Of a stretch of 64,000 nt of DNA, positions 55,260-64,000 are shown one piece after another (the stretch's first letter is position 1; each line of letters starts with the position of its first letter). Below the pieces are notes generated by a model. It was not told the origin of the DNA, did no database searches, and was given only the letters and a program-made list of their open reading frames with translations. The translations under genes and the position numbers were made by a program. The DNA comes from Gellertiella hungarica (GTDB lineage Bacteria > Pseudomonadota > Alphaproteobacteria > Rhizobiales > Rhizobiaceae), in assembly GCF_014197145.1 (NCBI RefSeq), contig NZ_JACIEZ010000005.1:186001-250000 (forward strand). Direction: 5' to 3'.

Positions 55260-55610
55260 GGGTGTTTGCGGCGCCGCACCCCCCTCTGCCTCGCACTATG
55301 TCGAGTTTGAGGTACCGCACCCCCCTCTGCCCTGCCGGGCATCTCCCCCTCAAGGGGGGAGATCGGGATGGGGTTTAAGTGGGCAGTCCCTCGCAAACGT
55401 CTCTGCAAATGAAACGCCTGTTGTGAGGGGAAACCACAAAACCCACGGTCGATCTCCCCCCTTGAGGGGGAGATGCCCCGGCAGGGGCAGAGGGGGGTGC
55501 AGAACGGCAGACTCGACGCCGCGCGAGGCACCCTCGATCTCCCCCCTTGAGGGGGAGATGTCCCGGCAGGGACAGAGGGGGGTACCGCACGGCAGACTCG
55601 ACGCCGCGCG
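55260..55610 (-). repeat. Mosaic hairpin repeat, copy 6
   Basis: Reverse orientation: left hairpin near 55343-55366, core with GTTTAAGTGGGCAGTCCCTC (55373-55392), right hairpins near 55452-55475 and 55538-55561. It occupies most of the 504-bp gap between degP and the response-regulator gene; the rest to 55721 shows nothing coding. Confidence 0.85.
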
Positions 55611-55721
55611 AGGCAACACCCCGAACACCCCACCCCGCCCCACCCGAACCCGAGGAGTTCCACCATGGACAGCGAAGCGCAGGATTGCCGAAAGGCCGGC
55701 GGGGACGCTAAGATTGCGGCC

Positions 55722-56399
55722 ATGAAGATCCTTGTCATCGAAGACGACCTTGAGGCTGCGGCCTATCTGGCGAAGGCTTTCCGCGAGGCGGGCATTGTGG
55801 CCGATCATGCGAGCGACGGCGAGGCCGGCCTCTTCATGGGGCTGGAGAACAGCTATGACGTGATGGTGATCGACCGGATGCTGCCGCGCCGGGACGGGCT
55901 GTCGGTGATTGCGGAGCTGCGCCGCAAGGGCGTGCACACCCCTGTGCTGATCCTGTCCGCGCTCGGCCAGGTGGACGACCGGGTGACGGGGCTGCGCGCC
56001 GGCGGCGACGATTACCTGCCGAAACCCTATGCCTTCAGCGAGCTTCTGGCGCGCGTCGAGGTGCTGGGCCGGCGCAAGGGCACGCCGGAGCAGGACATGG
56101 TCTACCGCGTTGCCGATCTCGAGCTCGACCGGCTCTCCCACACCGCGCGCCGCGCCGGCAGGGACCTGATGCTCCAGCCGCGCGAATTCCGCCTGCTCGA
56201 ATATCTGATGAAGAATGCCGGCCAGGTGGTGACCCGCACCATGCTGCTGGAGCATGTGTGGGACTATCATTTCGATCCCCAGACCAATGTCATCGACGTG
56301 CATATCTCGCGCCTGCGCGGCAAGATCGAGAAGCCGGGCAGCCCGCCGCTGCTCAAGACGATCCGCGGCGCGGGCTACATGATCAAGGACGGGGACTGA
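55722..56399 (+). CDS. OmpR-family response regulator
   Basis: A 225-residue transcription regulator. The receiver domain has the acidic pocket IEDD and the phosphorylation site Asp51 (VMVIDRMLPRRDG), with the conserved lysine in DDYLPKPYAFSELLARV. The C-terminal winged helix (about 130-222) ends RLRGKIEKPGSPPLLKTIRGAGYMIK. The ATG at 55722 is used because the domain begins there. The cognate kinase gene starts 12 bp later. Its targets may include degP. Confidence 0.92.
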   Translation: MKILVIEDDLEAAAYLAKAFREAGIVADHASDGEAGLFMGLENSYDVMVIDRMLPRRDGLSVIAELRRKGVHTPVLILSALGQVDDRVTGLRAGGDDYLPKPYAFSELLARVEVLGRRKGTPEQDMVYRVADLELDRLSHTARRAGRDLMLQPREFRLLEYLMKNAGQVVTRTMLLEHVWDYHFDPQTNVIDVHISRLRGKIEKPGSPPLLKTIRGAGYMIKDGD

Positions 56400-56411
56400 G
56401 GACAAGCCGCC

Positions 56412-57809
56412 ATGTCGCGTTTCCGCCTGCTCTTCCTGTCCACGGCGGTGCGCCTGTCCGCCCTGTTCATCCTGCTGTTCGCGCTCGCCGCCGGCGCGCT
56501 GGTGCTCTATGTCACCGCGATGTCGGAACGGCTGCTGATCACCGAGATCAGGGAATCGCTGAACCAGGAAGTCTCCGCCATCGAACGCGCCTATGAGCGC
56601 GGCGGGATCGGCCAGCTGGCCCGGGTGATGGATATCCGCGCCCGCCAGCCGGGGGCGAACCTCTACATCATCGCCGGCCCGGCGGGCGAGGTTCTCGCCG
56701 GCAACGTCGCCTCCGTGCCGCCCGGCATCTTCGACCGGGAAGGCTGGACGGCGGAACCCTTCGCCTATCGCCGCTATCAGGAAGAGGCGCGCCAGCATCC
56801 GCCGCGGGTGGCGATCGCCCGCATCGTCTTCCTCGACAACGGCATGCGCATCCTCGTCGGCCGCGATCTTGCCGAACCGGGGGCGCTCAGGCTTCTGGTG
56901 CGCCGCGCGATCTTCGTGACCGTGGGCGTGATGGGGGTCGGCGCGCTGATCCTGTGGTTCTTCATCGGCCGCAACGCGCTGAGGCGGATCGACCGCATCT
57001 CCGACGCCTCCAAGAAGATCATGGCCGGCGATCTCGCCCAGCGGCTGCCGGTCTCCGGCTCCGGCGACGAATTCGACCGCCTCTCCCTCTCGCTCAACGA
57101 GATGCTGGAGCGGATCGGCAGGCTGAACGAGGGGCTGCGGCAGGTTTCAGACAACATCGCCCACGATCTGAAGACCCCGCTGACCCGGCTGAAGAACCGC
57201 GCCAACGAGGCGCTCGCCGCCGGCGACGAGGAGGCGCGCCGGCAAAGCCTCGAGGGCATCCAGGCGGAGGCGGACCAGATCATCCGCACCTTCGATTCGC
57301 TGCTGATGATCTCGCGCGTGGAGGCGGGCTCGCAGGCTGCCTCGCTGACCGATCTCGATCTCTCCGCCATCGCCGCCGATTGCGTGGAACTCTACGAGCC
57401 GGTGGCCGAGGAGGCGGGCTTCCGGCTGGAGGCGCAGATCGCCCCCGGCATCGGCATCAAGGGCAACCGCGAGCTAATCGGCCAGACACTCGCCAACCTC
57501 ATCGACAATGCCATCAAGTATGGCGACGGCGAAGGCATCGAGCGGCTGATCCGGGTCAGCCTCGCTCATGACGGCGGGGGCGTCGCGCTCTCGGTCTCCG
57601 ACCGCGGCCGCGGCATTCCCGCAGACCGGCGCGCCGACGTGATGAAACGCTTCGTGCGCCTCGACGAAAGCCGCTCGAAACCCGGCACCGGGCTTGGCCT
57701 CGCCATGGCCGAGGCGGTGATGATGCTGCATGGCGGCACGATCACCCTTGCCGACACCGACCCCACCTCCCCCGACCATCCCGGCCTGACGGTGACGCTC
57801 AGGTTCTGA
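56412..57809 (+). CDS. Membrane sensor histidine kinase
   Basis: A 465-residue kinase paired with the response regulator upstream. Transmembrane helices at about residues 12-36 and 162-183 enclose a periplasmic sensor of about 125 residues; a HAMP linker (RRIDRISDASKKIMAGDLAQRLPVSG) follows, then HisKA with His251 (SDNIAHDLKTPLTRLKNRANEAL) and the HATPase motifs NLIDNAIKYGDG, DRGRGIP and GTGLGLAMAEAVMMLHGG. The signal sensed is unknown; envelope stress is plausible from the link to degP. Confidence 0.92.
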   Translation: MSRFRLLFLSTAVRLSALFILLFALAAGALVLYVTAMSERLLITEIRESLNQEVSAIERAYERGGIGQLARVMDIRARQPGANLYIIAGPAGEVLAGNVASVPPGIFDREGWTAEPFAYRRYQEEARQHPPRVAIARIVFLDNGMRILVGRDLAEPGALRLLVRRAIFVTVGVMGVGALILWFFIGRNALRRIDRISDASKKIMAGDLAQRLPVSGSGDEFDRLSLSLNEMLERIGRLNEGLRQVSDNIAHDLKTPLTRLKNRANEALAAGDEEARRQSLEGIQAEADQIIRTFDSLLMISRVEAGSQAASLTDLDLSAIAADCVELYEPVAEEAGFRLEAQIAPGIGIKGNRELIGQTLANLIDNAIKYGDGEGIERLIRVSLAHDGGGVALSVSDRGRGIPADRRADVMKRFVRLDESRSKPGTGLGLAMAEAVMMLHGGTITLADTDPTSPDHPGLTVTLRF

Positions 57810-57839
57810 GGGCGTTTTCGGCCCGGTAGAACAGGAATC

Positions 57840-57929
57840 GGAATGCCCATATTCATGGGCGATTGCCCAAAAAAATGGGCATTCCGTCTCCCGGAACGGC
57901 TGCCCTTGTGGTTACAATGCAAATGCATT
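57840..57929. promoter_or_regulatory. Nested inverted repeats upstream of prlF
   Basis: GGAATGCCCAT (57840-57850) and ATGGGCATTCC (57875-57885) are perfect inverted copies, and inside them an ATGGGC and a TGCCCA form a second pair. AATGCA-AA-TGCATT (57916-57929) is another palindrome. All lie within 120 bp before the prlF start, as expected for an autoregulated antitoxin. Confidence 0.5.
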
Positions 57930-57958
57930 ACCTTCGCGGAAGACGGGAGATCGAGGCC

Positions 57959-58279
57959 ATGACACCAACGACCACCTTTGCCATCGACGCGACAATTACC
58001 GAACGCGGCCAGACCACCGTGCCTGCGCCGATCCGCCGTTTGCTGGGTGTCAGCAAGGGGGCGATCACCTTTCGCCTGCTGTCGGACGGTCGAATCGTGA
58101 TCGAGCCAAAGCAGGAAGAGGTTCATGAAGACCCCGCCATCGGTGCCTTTCTGGCCTTTCTTGCGGCAGATCTTGCCCGCGGCAATCTGGTTGCGGCCGA
58201 TCCCGGCCTGCTGGACGAGATCGACCAGCTGACAGACGGGGTGCAGGTCGACCTCGACGCCGCCTTGCCGGACGCCTGA
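57959..58279 (+). CDS. prlF: PrlF-family antitoxin
   Basis: A 106-residue antitoxin with an AbrB-type swapped-hairpin DNA-binding domain at the N-terminus (ATITERGQTTVPAPIRRLLGVSKGAITFRLLSDGRIVIEP) and an acidic C-terminal part (FLAADLARGNLVAADPGLLDEIDQLTDG) that contacts YhaV. It neutralises the toxin and represses the operon. The ATG at 57959 starts the domain. The toxin gene begins three bases after its stop. Confidence 0.9.
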   Translation: MTPTTTFAIDATITERGQTTVPAPIRRLLGVSKGAITFRLLSDGRIVIEPKQEEVHEDPAIGAFLAFLAADLARGNLVAADPGLLDEIDQLTDGVQVDLDAALPDA

Positions 58280-58282
58280 TCC

Positions 58283-58762
58283 GTGAAGATCAACGGCTGG
58301 ACGGTTCTGCTTCATCCGCTCTTTGTCTCTGCCCTGCGGCAGATGATGGCCGATGTGGAGCGCGATCGCCGCGCCGACCCGGAAAATTACCGGCAGCGCC
58401 GCGCCGCCAAGCTTCTGGCGGCGACACGCCGGATGGCCTTTGTGGAGATCCCGTCAAATCCCGCCGATCCGCGCTTTCGCCTGGGCGACACGCTTGGCCC
58501 CGCCTACCGGCACTGGTTTCGCGGGAAATATGTCCAGCAATACCGGCTCTTCTTCCGCTTCCATGAAAAAGAGAAGATCATCGTTCTCGCCTGGGTCAAC
58601 GACGAGGATACGAAGCGCGCCTATGAAAGCCGGACCGATGCCTACCGGGTGTTTTCCCGGATGCTGGAGCGCGGCCGCCCGCCGGATGACTGGGCAAGCC
58701 TGATGGCCGAGGCAAGCGCGCCGCTTGAGGGCGAGGACATGGGGCTCGCTACGGACAACTAG
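58283..58762 (+). CDS. yhaV: YhaV-family ribonuclease toxin
   Basis: A 159-residue RelE-superfamily toxin starting with GTG: MKINGWTVLLHPLFVSALRQ. Family motifs include NYRQRRAAKLLAA, PADPRFRLGDTLGPAYRHWFRGKYVQQYRLFFRF and IIVLAWVNDEDTKRAYESRTDAYRVF. Arg and His residues needed for ribosome-dependent RNA cleavage appear present. The pair is an insertion between a two-component system and ccmI, and shows no inactivating change. Confidence 0.9.
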   Translation: MKINGWTVLLHPLFVSALRQMMADVERDRRADPENYRQRRAAKLLAATRRMAFVEIPSNPADPRFRLGDTLGPAYRHWFRGKYVQQYRLFFRFHEKEKIIVLAWVNDEDTKRAYESRTDAYRVFSRMLERGRPPDDWASLMAEASAPLEGEDMGLATDN

Positions 58763-58890
58763 GCCCATCCCGCCCCGAAATCCTGCCTTTCCGCCTTGAC
58801 CTCAATCAAATTGCGGCCAAACGCCTCAAATCCGCGTATACGGACTATTCCCGATTGGATTGCGGCGCGCATTTTAGTATCTGACTGGCC

Positions 58891-60045
58891 ATGTTGTTCT
58901 GGATCGCCGTTGCCGTCATGACCGCCCTCGTGGCGATCGTTCTCCTCCTGCCGTTGTCGCGCGCCGGAAAGGGCGCAGCCGTCTCCGGCGCCGATGACCG
59001 GGCCAAGGAGCTGGCGGTCTATCGCGACCAGCTGAAGGAGATCGACCGCGACCTCGACAACGGCCTGATTTCGCCGGCGGAGGCGGATTATGCGCGCGCC
59101 GAGATCGGCCGCCGGCTGATTGCGGCGGGAGACCAGGCGGAGGCGGATCGGACCGAGACGCGGCCGCTGCGCCGGCGCGTGGCGGAAATGCTGGTCATCC
59201 TCTCGCTTCCGGCCCTCGGCGTGCCGCTCTATCTTCTCACGGGCGCGCCCGGCCTTCCCGACCAGCCGCTCGAGGCACGGCTTGAAAATCCCGGGCAGAA
59301 CATCGAGCTCCTGCTCGCGAAGGTGGAGCGCCACCTGCTGCAGAACCCCGAAGACGGACAGGGCTGGGAGCTGATCGCGCCGATCTATTACCGCAACCAG
59401 GTCTTCGACCGGTCGGTGGAGGCCTATCGCAATGCGGTGCGGCTGCTGGGTCCGTCCGCGGAGCGCTCCGGCAGCTTTGCCGAGGCGCTGATCGCGCTTG
59501 ACGGCGGCAAGGTGGGCGACGAGGCCGCCGCCCAGCTGGCCGAGGTGCTGAAGCTCGCCCCCGGCGATGCCCGCGCCCGCTTCTATCTGGCGCTGAAGCT
59601 CGAGCAGGAGGGCAAGCGGGCGGAAGCCTTTGCCGCCTTCCAGGCGATCCGCAAGGATGCCCCGGCGGATGCCCCCTATCTGGAGCTGGTCGACCGGCAT
59701 GTGGCCGCCACCGATCCGTCGAAGCCCGCGCCCTCGCCGGAGGCGGCACCGCCGGGCAATCCCGAGGAGGCGGATATCGCCGCCGCCGCAGGCATGGAGG
59801 CAGGCGACCGGCAGCAGATGATCATGGGCATGGTCGAGACGCTTTCGGCCCGCCTGAAGAACGAACCCGACAATTTCGAGGGCTGGATGCGGCTTGTCCG
59901 CTCCTATGCGGTGCTCGGCATGAAGGACAAGGCGGCAGATGCGCTCGCGAGCGCGCTGAAGACCTTCCCCGCCGACACCGACCAGGGACGCCAGCTGAAG
60001 GCGCTGGCCGACAGCATGGGCATTCCGGCCGCAGGAGGCATGTAA
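58891..60045 (+). CDS. ccmI: Cytochrome c maturation protein CcmI (CycH)
   Basis: A 384-residue membrane protein. Two transmembrane helices (about 1-22 and 92-113) flank a cytoplasmic loop with a leucine-zipper-like helix (ELAVYRDQLKEIDRDLDNGLISPAEADYARAEIGRRL). The periplasmic C-terminal domain has TPR-type repeats (NPEDGQGWELIAPIYYRNQVFDRSVEAYRNAV and later copies) that hold apocytochrome c. It is the first gene of the ccmIEFH operon; ccmE begins at the next base after its stop. Confidence 0.93.
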   Translation: MLFWIAVAVMTALVAIVLLLPLSRAGKGAAVSGADDRAKELAVYRDQLKEIDRDLDNGLISPAEADYARAEIGRRLIAAGDQAEADRTETRPLRRRVAEMLVILSLPALGVPLYLLTGAPGLPDQPLEARLENPGQNIELLLAKVERHLLQNPEDGQGWELIAPIYYRNQVFDRSVEAYRNAVRLLGPSAERSGSFAEALIALDGGKVGDEAAAQLAEVLKLAPGDARARFYLALKLEQEGKRAEAFAAFQAIRKDAPADAPYLELVDRHVAATDPSKPAPSPEAAPPGNPEEADIAAAAGMEAGDRQQMIMGMVETLSARLKNEPDNFEGWMRLVRSYAVLGMKDKAADALASALKTFPADTDQGRQLKALADSMGIPAAGGM

Positions 60046-60501
60046 ATGACGCGCAAACAGAAGCGGCTGGCGGTGATCGGCGGCGGGGTGGCCTTCATCA
60101 TGGCCGCCGTCTTTCTCGTGATGTTCGCCTTCGGCCAGTCGGTGTCCTTCTTCTACGTGCCGGGCGATCTCGCCAAGGCCAATGTGCAGCCCGGCACGCG
60201 CATCCGGCTCGGCGGGCTCGTGGCCACGGGGTCCGTCGTGCGGGGCCAGGGCTCCACGGTCACCTTCTCCGTCACCGATACGACCGGCACCCTCGTGCCC
60301 GTCACCTATACGGGCATCCTGCCGGACCTCTTCCGCGAGGGCCAGGGCGTGGTGGCGGAGGGTGTCTTCGGAGCGGACGGCAAGCTCTTCACCGCCGATA
60401 CGGTGCTGGCCAAGCACGACGAGAAATACATGCCCAAGGATGTCGCCGACCGGCTGAAGCAGCAGGGCGAGTGGCGCGGCGAGGAGGCCAGGACACCATG
60501 A
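60046..60501 (+). CDS. ccmE: Cytochrome c heme chaperone CcmE (CycJ)
   Basis: A 151-residue periplasmic protein anchored by one N-terminal helix (about 9-30). The OB-fold domain ends in the heme-binding motif [11 protein letters not shown] with His124, to which heme is covalently attached before transfer to Ccm[18 protein letters not shown] is typical. Its stop overlaps the ccmF start as ATGA. Confidence 0.95.
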   Translation: MTRKQKRLAVIGGGVAFIMAAVFLVMFAFGQSVSFFYVPGDLAKANVQPGTRIRLGGLVATGSVVRGQGSTVTFSVTDTTGTLVPVTYTGILPDLFREGQGVVAEGVFGADGKLFTADTVLAKHDEKYMPKDVADRLKQQGEWRGEEARTP

Positions 60502-62492
60502 TCGTCGAACTCGGCCATTTCGCCCTCGTCATCTCGCTCGTCGTTTCGCTTCTCGTCTCGGTGGTGCCGGTCTACGGCGTCATGAAGCGCGATGCGGCGC
60601 TGATGGCGCTCGCCCCCATCGGCACGCTCGTGGTCTTCGGGCTGGTGGCGATTGCCTTTGCGGTGCTCACCCATGCCCATTTCACCTCCGATTTCTCGGT
60701 GATGAACGTCTGGCAGAACTCCCATTCGCTGGTGCCGGCGATCTACAAGATCTCCGGCGTCTGGGGCAATCACGAAGGCTCGATGATGCTCTGGCTGCTG
60801 ATCCTGACGCTGTTTTCGGCGATGGTGGCGGCCTTCTCGTCGAACCTGCCGGTGCGCCTGCGCACGCTCGTGCTGGCGGTGCAGGGCTGGATTGCGGCGG
60901 CCTTCTCGCTCTTCATCGTGCTGACCTCCAATCCCTTCATCCGGCTGGACCCCGCCCCCGTCGAGGGGCAGGACCTCAATCCGGTGCTGCAGGATGTGGG
61001 CCTCGCCATCCATCCGCCGCTTCTCTATCTCGGCTATGTGGGCTTTTCGGTCTGCTTCTCCTTTGCCGTCGCCGCGCTGATCGAGGGCCGCATCGATGCG
61101 GCCTGGGCGCGCTGGGTTCGCCCCTGGGCGCTCGGCGCCTGGGCCTTCCTGACGCTCGGCATCGCCATGGGCTCCTACTGGGCCTATTACGAGCTCGGCT
61201 GGGGCGGCTGGTGGTTCTGGGACCCGGTGGAAAACGCCTCCTTCATGCCCTGGCTTGCGGGCACGGCGCTGCTGCATTCCGCACTCGTCATGGAAAAGCG
61301 CGACGCGCTGAAGATCTGGACGATCCTGCTCTCCATCCTCACCTTCTCGCTGTCGCTGCTCGGCACCTTCCTGGTGCGCTCGGGCGTTCTCACCTCGGTG
61401 CATGCCTTCGCCTCCGATCCCACGCGCGGCATCTTCATCCTGGTCCTGCTGCTGCTGTTCATCGGCGGTGCGCTCAGCCTCTTTGCCTTCCGGGCCGGGA
61501 CGCTGCGGGCGGGCGGGCTCTTTGCCCCCATCTCGCGGGAGGGGGCGCTGGTGCTCAACAACCTCATCCTCACCGTCGCCACCGCCTCGGTGCTGATCGG
61601 GACGCTCTATCCCATGCTGATGGAAACGCTGACGGGCGAGAAGATCTCGGTCGGCGCCCCCTTCTTCAACCTCAGCTTCGGGCTCCTGATGGTGCCGCTG
61701 CTGATCGTGCTGCCCTTCGGGCCGCTGCTGGCCTGGAAGCGCGCCGATCTGGCGGGCGCCTCGCAGCGCCTGTTCGTGGCGGTGCTGGCGGCGCTCGCGG
61801 TGGCGCTCGCGATGTACTACGCGGAAAACGGCGGTCCCGTCATGGCGATCCTCGGCCTTGCCGCCGGTTTCTGGATCGTCTTCGGCGCGCTTGCCGATCT
61901 CTGGGGCCGCGCCGGTTTCCGCCGCGTGGCGACGGACCAGGCCTTCCGGCGGCTTTTCGGCCTGCCGCGCTCGGCCTTCGGCACGGCGCTCGCCCATCTC
62001 GGCTTCGGCGTCACGGTCATCGGCATCGTCGCGGTCTCGGCCTTTGCCACGGAAACGGTCACCGAGACGAAGCCCGGCGGCGTGATCGATGCGGGCGGCT
62101 ACCAGCTCCGCTTCGACGGCATGAAGGACGCCAAGGGCCCCAACTACACGGAAAGCCGCGCCCATTTCACCATCAGCCGGGGCGGCGCAACCGTCGGTGA
62201 TGTCTGGTCCTCGAAGCGCATCTACGTGGCGCGCCAGATGCCGACGACGGAAGCGGGCATCCTCACCTTCGGCCTGTCGCAGCTCTATGTCTCGCTCGGC
62301 GATCCCACCCCGGATGGCGGCATCGTGGTGCGCATCTGGTGGAAGCCGACCATCCTGTGCATCTGGCTCGGCGCGGTCATCATGGCGGTGGGCGGCTTCG
62401 TCTCGCTTTCCGACCGGCGCCTGCGCGTCGGCGCGCCGCGGCGGGCGGCCAATCGCGGCGCCCTCGCGCCCGGGCTGGAGGCGGCCGAATGA
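60498..62492 (+). CDS. ccmF: Heme lyase subunit CcmF (CycK)
   Basis: A 664-residue membrane protein with about 14-15 helices. The periplasmic tryptophan-rich WWD motif is [20 protein letters not shown] (about residues 234-253); conserved histidines lie in NHEGSMMLW and [12 protein letters not shown]. With CcmH it attaches heme from CcmE to apocytochrome c. The ATG at 60498 overlaps ccmE, and its stop overlaps ccmH, both by ATGA, so the operon is translationally coupled. Confidence 0.95.
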   Translation: MIVELGHFALVISLVVSLLVSVVPVYGVMKRDAALMALAPIGTLVVFGLVAIAFAVLTHAHFTSDFSVMNVWQNSHSLVPAIYKISGVWGNHEGSMMLWLLILTLFSAMVAAFSSNLPVRLRTLVLAVQGWIAAAFSLFIVLTSNPFIRLDPAPVEGQDLNPVLQDVGLAIHPPLLYLGYVGFSVCFSFAVAALIEGRIDAAWARWVRPWALGAWAFLTLGIAMGSYWAYYELGWGGWWFWDPVENASFMPWLAGTALLHSALVMEKRDALKIWTILLSILTFSLSLLGTFLVRSGVLTSVHAFASDPTRGIFILVLLLLFIGGALSLFAFRAGTLRAGGLFAPISREGALVLNNLILTVATASVLIGTLYPMLMETLTGEKISVGAPFFNLSFGLLMVPLLIVLPFGPLLAWKRADLAGASQRLFVAVLAALAVALAMYYAENGGPVMAILGLAAGFWIVFGALADLWGRAGFRRVATDQAFRRLFGLPRSAFGTALAHLGFGVTVIGIVAVSAFATETVTETKPGGVIDAGGYQLRFDGMKDAKGPNYTESRAHFTISRGGATVGDVWSSKRIYVARQMPTTEAGILTFGLSQLYVSLGDPTPDGGIVVRIWWKPTILCIWLGAVIMAVGGFVSLSDRRLRVGAPRRAANRGALAPGLEAAE

Positions 62493-62950
62493 TCCGCAAG
62501 CTCGCCCTCGCCTTCTTCCTGATGCTCTCCGCGCTGCCGGCGCTTGCCGTCAATCCGGACGAAATCCTCGCCGACCCCGCGCTCGAAGCCCGCGCGCGTA
62601 AAATCTCCGCCGAACTGCGCTGCATGGTCTGCCAGAACCAGTCCATCGACGACAGCAATGCGGAGCTTGCCAAGGACCTGCGCGTGCTGGTCCGCGAACG
62701 GCTCACCCGCGGCGATACCGACGAGCAGGTCTTCGATTACGTCGTCTCGCGCTACGGCGAATTCGTGCTGCTGAAGCCGCGATTCTCCCTGAAGACCGCC
62801 CTCCTCTGGGGCGCCCCGGCCGCCCTCCTCCTCATCGGCGGCACCATCCTCCTCGCCGCCGCCCTTCGCCGCTCCCGCCCCACTCCCGGCCCCGCGCCCC
62901 TCTCTCCCGAGGAAGAGGCCCGGCTGAAGGAGCTGATGCGGGAGGAGTGA
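62489..62950 (+). CDS. ccmH: Cytochrome c maturation protein CcmH (CycL)
   Basis: A 153-residue protein with a signal sequence (residues 1-20), the redox motif [23 protein letters not shown] (Cys45 and Cys48) and a C-terminal anchor ([20 protein letters not shown], about 108-130). It reduces apocytochrome c cysteines and pairs with CcmF. It has the length of the short CcmH/CycL form, with the CcmI part separate. It ends the operon; repeat copy 7 follows. Confidence 0.94.
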   Translation: MIRKLALAFFLMLSALPALAVNPDEILADPALEARARKISAELRCMVCQNQSIDDSNAELAKDLRVLVRERLTRGDTDEQVFDYVVSRYGEFVLLKPRFSLKTALLWGAPAALLLIGGTILLAAALRRSRPTPGPAPLSPEEEARLKELMREE

Positions 62951-62954
62951 GGGC

Positions 62955-63315
62955 ATCGGGTTTGCCGCACCGCACCCCCCTCTGCCGCTGTATGGCGTCG
63001 CGTTTGCGGATGCGCACCCCCCTCTACCCTGCAAACCGTCGTGTTTGACGTACGGTACCCCCCTCTGCCCTGCCGGGCATCTCCCCCTCAAGGGGGGAGA
63101 TCGGGATGCCGTTATCTTGGCGGTCCCCAGCCACCGTTTCAGCAAATGAGACGTTTGTTGTCTGAGGAAATCATAAAACGCGATGTCGATCTCCCCCCTT
63201 GAGGGGGAGATGTCCCGGCAGGGACAGAGGGGGGTGCAGCTCGGCAAATTCAACGCCGTGCAGGGGACAGAGGGGGGTGCTGCTCGGCAAACGCAACGCC
63301 GTGCGGGGCACGTTC
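62955..63315 (-). repeat. Mosaic hairpin repeat, copy 7
   Basis: Reverse orientation: left hairpin near 63080-63103, core with CAGCCACCGTTTCAGCAAAT (63128-63147), right hairpin near 63187-63210, with extra CACCCCCCTCT modules on both sides. It lies between convergent genes and fills the 382-bp gap. Confidence 0.85.
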
Positions 63316-63332
63316 CTCCGCGCCAATCCCCC

Positions 63333-63776
63333 TTACAGCAGCGACCAGCTGCCGTCGTTGTTGCGGCAGGCGGAGCCGCGGGCCTGGAGTTGTTTGCCGG
63401 AGGCGATGATGCGGTGGGAGTACTGGCGGCAGTTCTGGGTTCCGACCTGGTAGGGGGCGGCGGCCATGACTTCGCCGTTGGCGTCGTCGCCGCGCCAGAT
63501 GACCGGCTGGCCGGCGGGGGCGGCCTCGAGGGTGCGGTATTCCGCCTCCAGCGCCCGCTTGGTGTCATTGTCGGAAAGGTCGGCCTCGGTGGTGCCCACG
63601 ATGCCGCCGTCGAGGGCGGCGAGGATGCGCGCGGAGGGCGAAGGCGGGGCCTCGGAGAACAGGCTCTTGCCGAGATAGGGCGTGGTGGTGGTGCAGGCGG
63701 AAACCAGGAGGGCGGCGACCGGCAGCACGACGAGCCGTGCGCGGGCCAAACGAATCGACGAAGCAAATGCAGACAA
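63333..63776 (-). CDS. Outer-membrane lipoprotein of the 17-kDa surface antigen (RT0821-like) type
   Basis: A 147-residue lipoprotein starting at a TTG with AGGAG upstream. The signal ends in the lipobox LLVSAC (Cys about 28). The mature part (AALDGGIVGTTEADLSDNDTKRALEAEYRTLEAAPAGQPVIWRG and QNCRQYSHRIIASGKQLQARGSACRNNDGSW) follows the RT0821/Lpp0805 family of surface antigens. Its function is unknown. Monocistronic; the 224 bases from 63777 to the window end contain no recognised gene. Confidence 0.82.
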   Translation of the reverse strand: MSAFASSIRLARARLVVLPVAALLVSACTTTTPYLGKSLFSEAPPSPSARILAALDGGIVGTTEADLSDNDTKRALEAEYRTLEAAPAGQPVIWRGDDANGEVMAAAPYQVGTQNCRQYSHRIIASGKQLQARGSACRNNDGSWSLL

Positions 63777-64000
63777 TCAATTTCTCCTGCCGCGGCGGGC
63801 GGTATCCCGTTCATGCCAATGGTTCGCTTCCGCTTCCGGCAGAAATGCGGCGGATTTTCAGCATCGACCCGCCCCGGCTGGCGGACCGGCGGCACGGAAG
63901 CTCGATGCAGATCCATGCAAGTCGGATGCCGGATGGCGAAACATGCGATCTTTTGCGGTATTATGGCGCGGCGCAGCACAATTTCAATCGCCCGGCCTCA

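Overview
The window looks like a chromosomal segment of a Rhizobiaceae-type alphaproteobacterium (Rhizobium, Agrobacterium, Shinella or a relative). The basis is GC-rich coding sequence, a split cytochrome c maturation operon ccmIEFH (cycHJKL in rhizobia), GlnE beside a PleC/DivJ-type histidine kinase and a PepN aminopeptidase, AMP nucleosidase, DUF2177 and DUF2147 proteins, and seven copies of a mosaic hairpin repeat whose readable frame (ISPLEGEM) is a familiar contaminant of rhizobial protein predictions. The genus cannot be fixed from the sequence alone.

Layout. 0-5.6 kb: PilZ protein, DUF2177 membrane protein, HisC-like aminotransferase, small SEL1-like and DUF2147 proteins, YjhX-like protein and a glutathione transferase. 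5.6-11.2 kb: AMP nucleosidase, a VapBC pair with a broken antitoxin, a divergent class III aminotransferase / glutamine-synthetase-like pair (probable amine catabolism) and a HicB-like protein. 11.8-17.1 kb: an oppABC-DF oligopeptide importer. 17.2-24.5 kb: BrnTA, an L,D-transpeptidase, a HAD phosphatase, ETF-ubiquinone oxidoreductase, DUF3667 protein, FAD-linked oxidase and an SDR protein. 25-28 kb: a D-arginine-dehydrogenase-like flavoenzyme, a LysR regulator and an orphan basic-amino-acid binding protein. 28.6-37.6 kb: HSP70-like protein, atypical uracil-DNA glycosylase, a two-HTH protein, MFS and EamA transporters, PepN.

38.0-46.8 kb holds the most unusual object: an 8,782-bp Mu-like element with intact TG...CA ends, inverted end sites (TGACACG-N4-TCCGGAA) and a perfect 5-bp target duplication (CGGGA). 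It carries regulators, a ParB-like protein, tail chaperones, tape measure, a Mor-like activator, major capsid T and protease I in one tightly coupled operon, but no transposase, MuB, terminase, portal or lysis gene. Gene order is not that of Mu. The best reading is a non-autonomous Mu-like element, possibly a phage satellite that supplies its own capsid and tape measure. It inserted a few codons before the stop of the PleC-like kinase gene; the displaced native 3' end is still readable on the other side of the element.

46.7-64 kb: the kinase, remnants of an MqsA-like antitoxin and a DUF2442/DUF4160 pair (the latter frameshifted), glnE, degP with a two-component system, a PrlF-YhaV toxin-antitoxin module, ccmIEFH and a lipoprotein antigen. 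Toxin-antitoxin or related loci recur through the window and several are damaged. No rRNA, tRNA or CRISPR array was seen.
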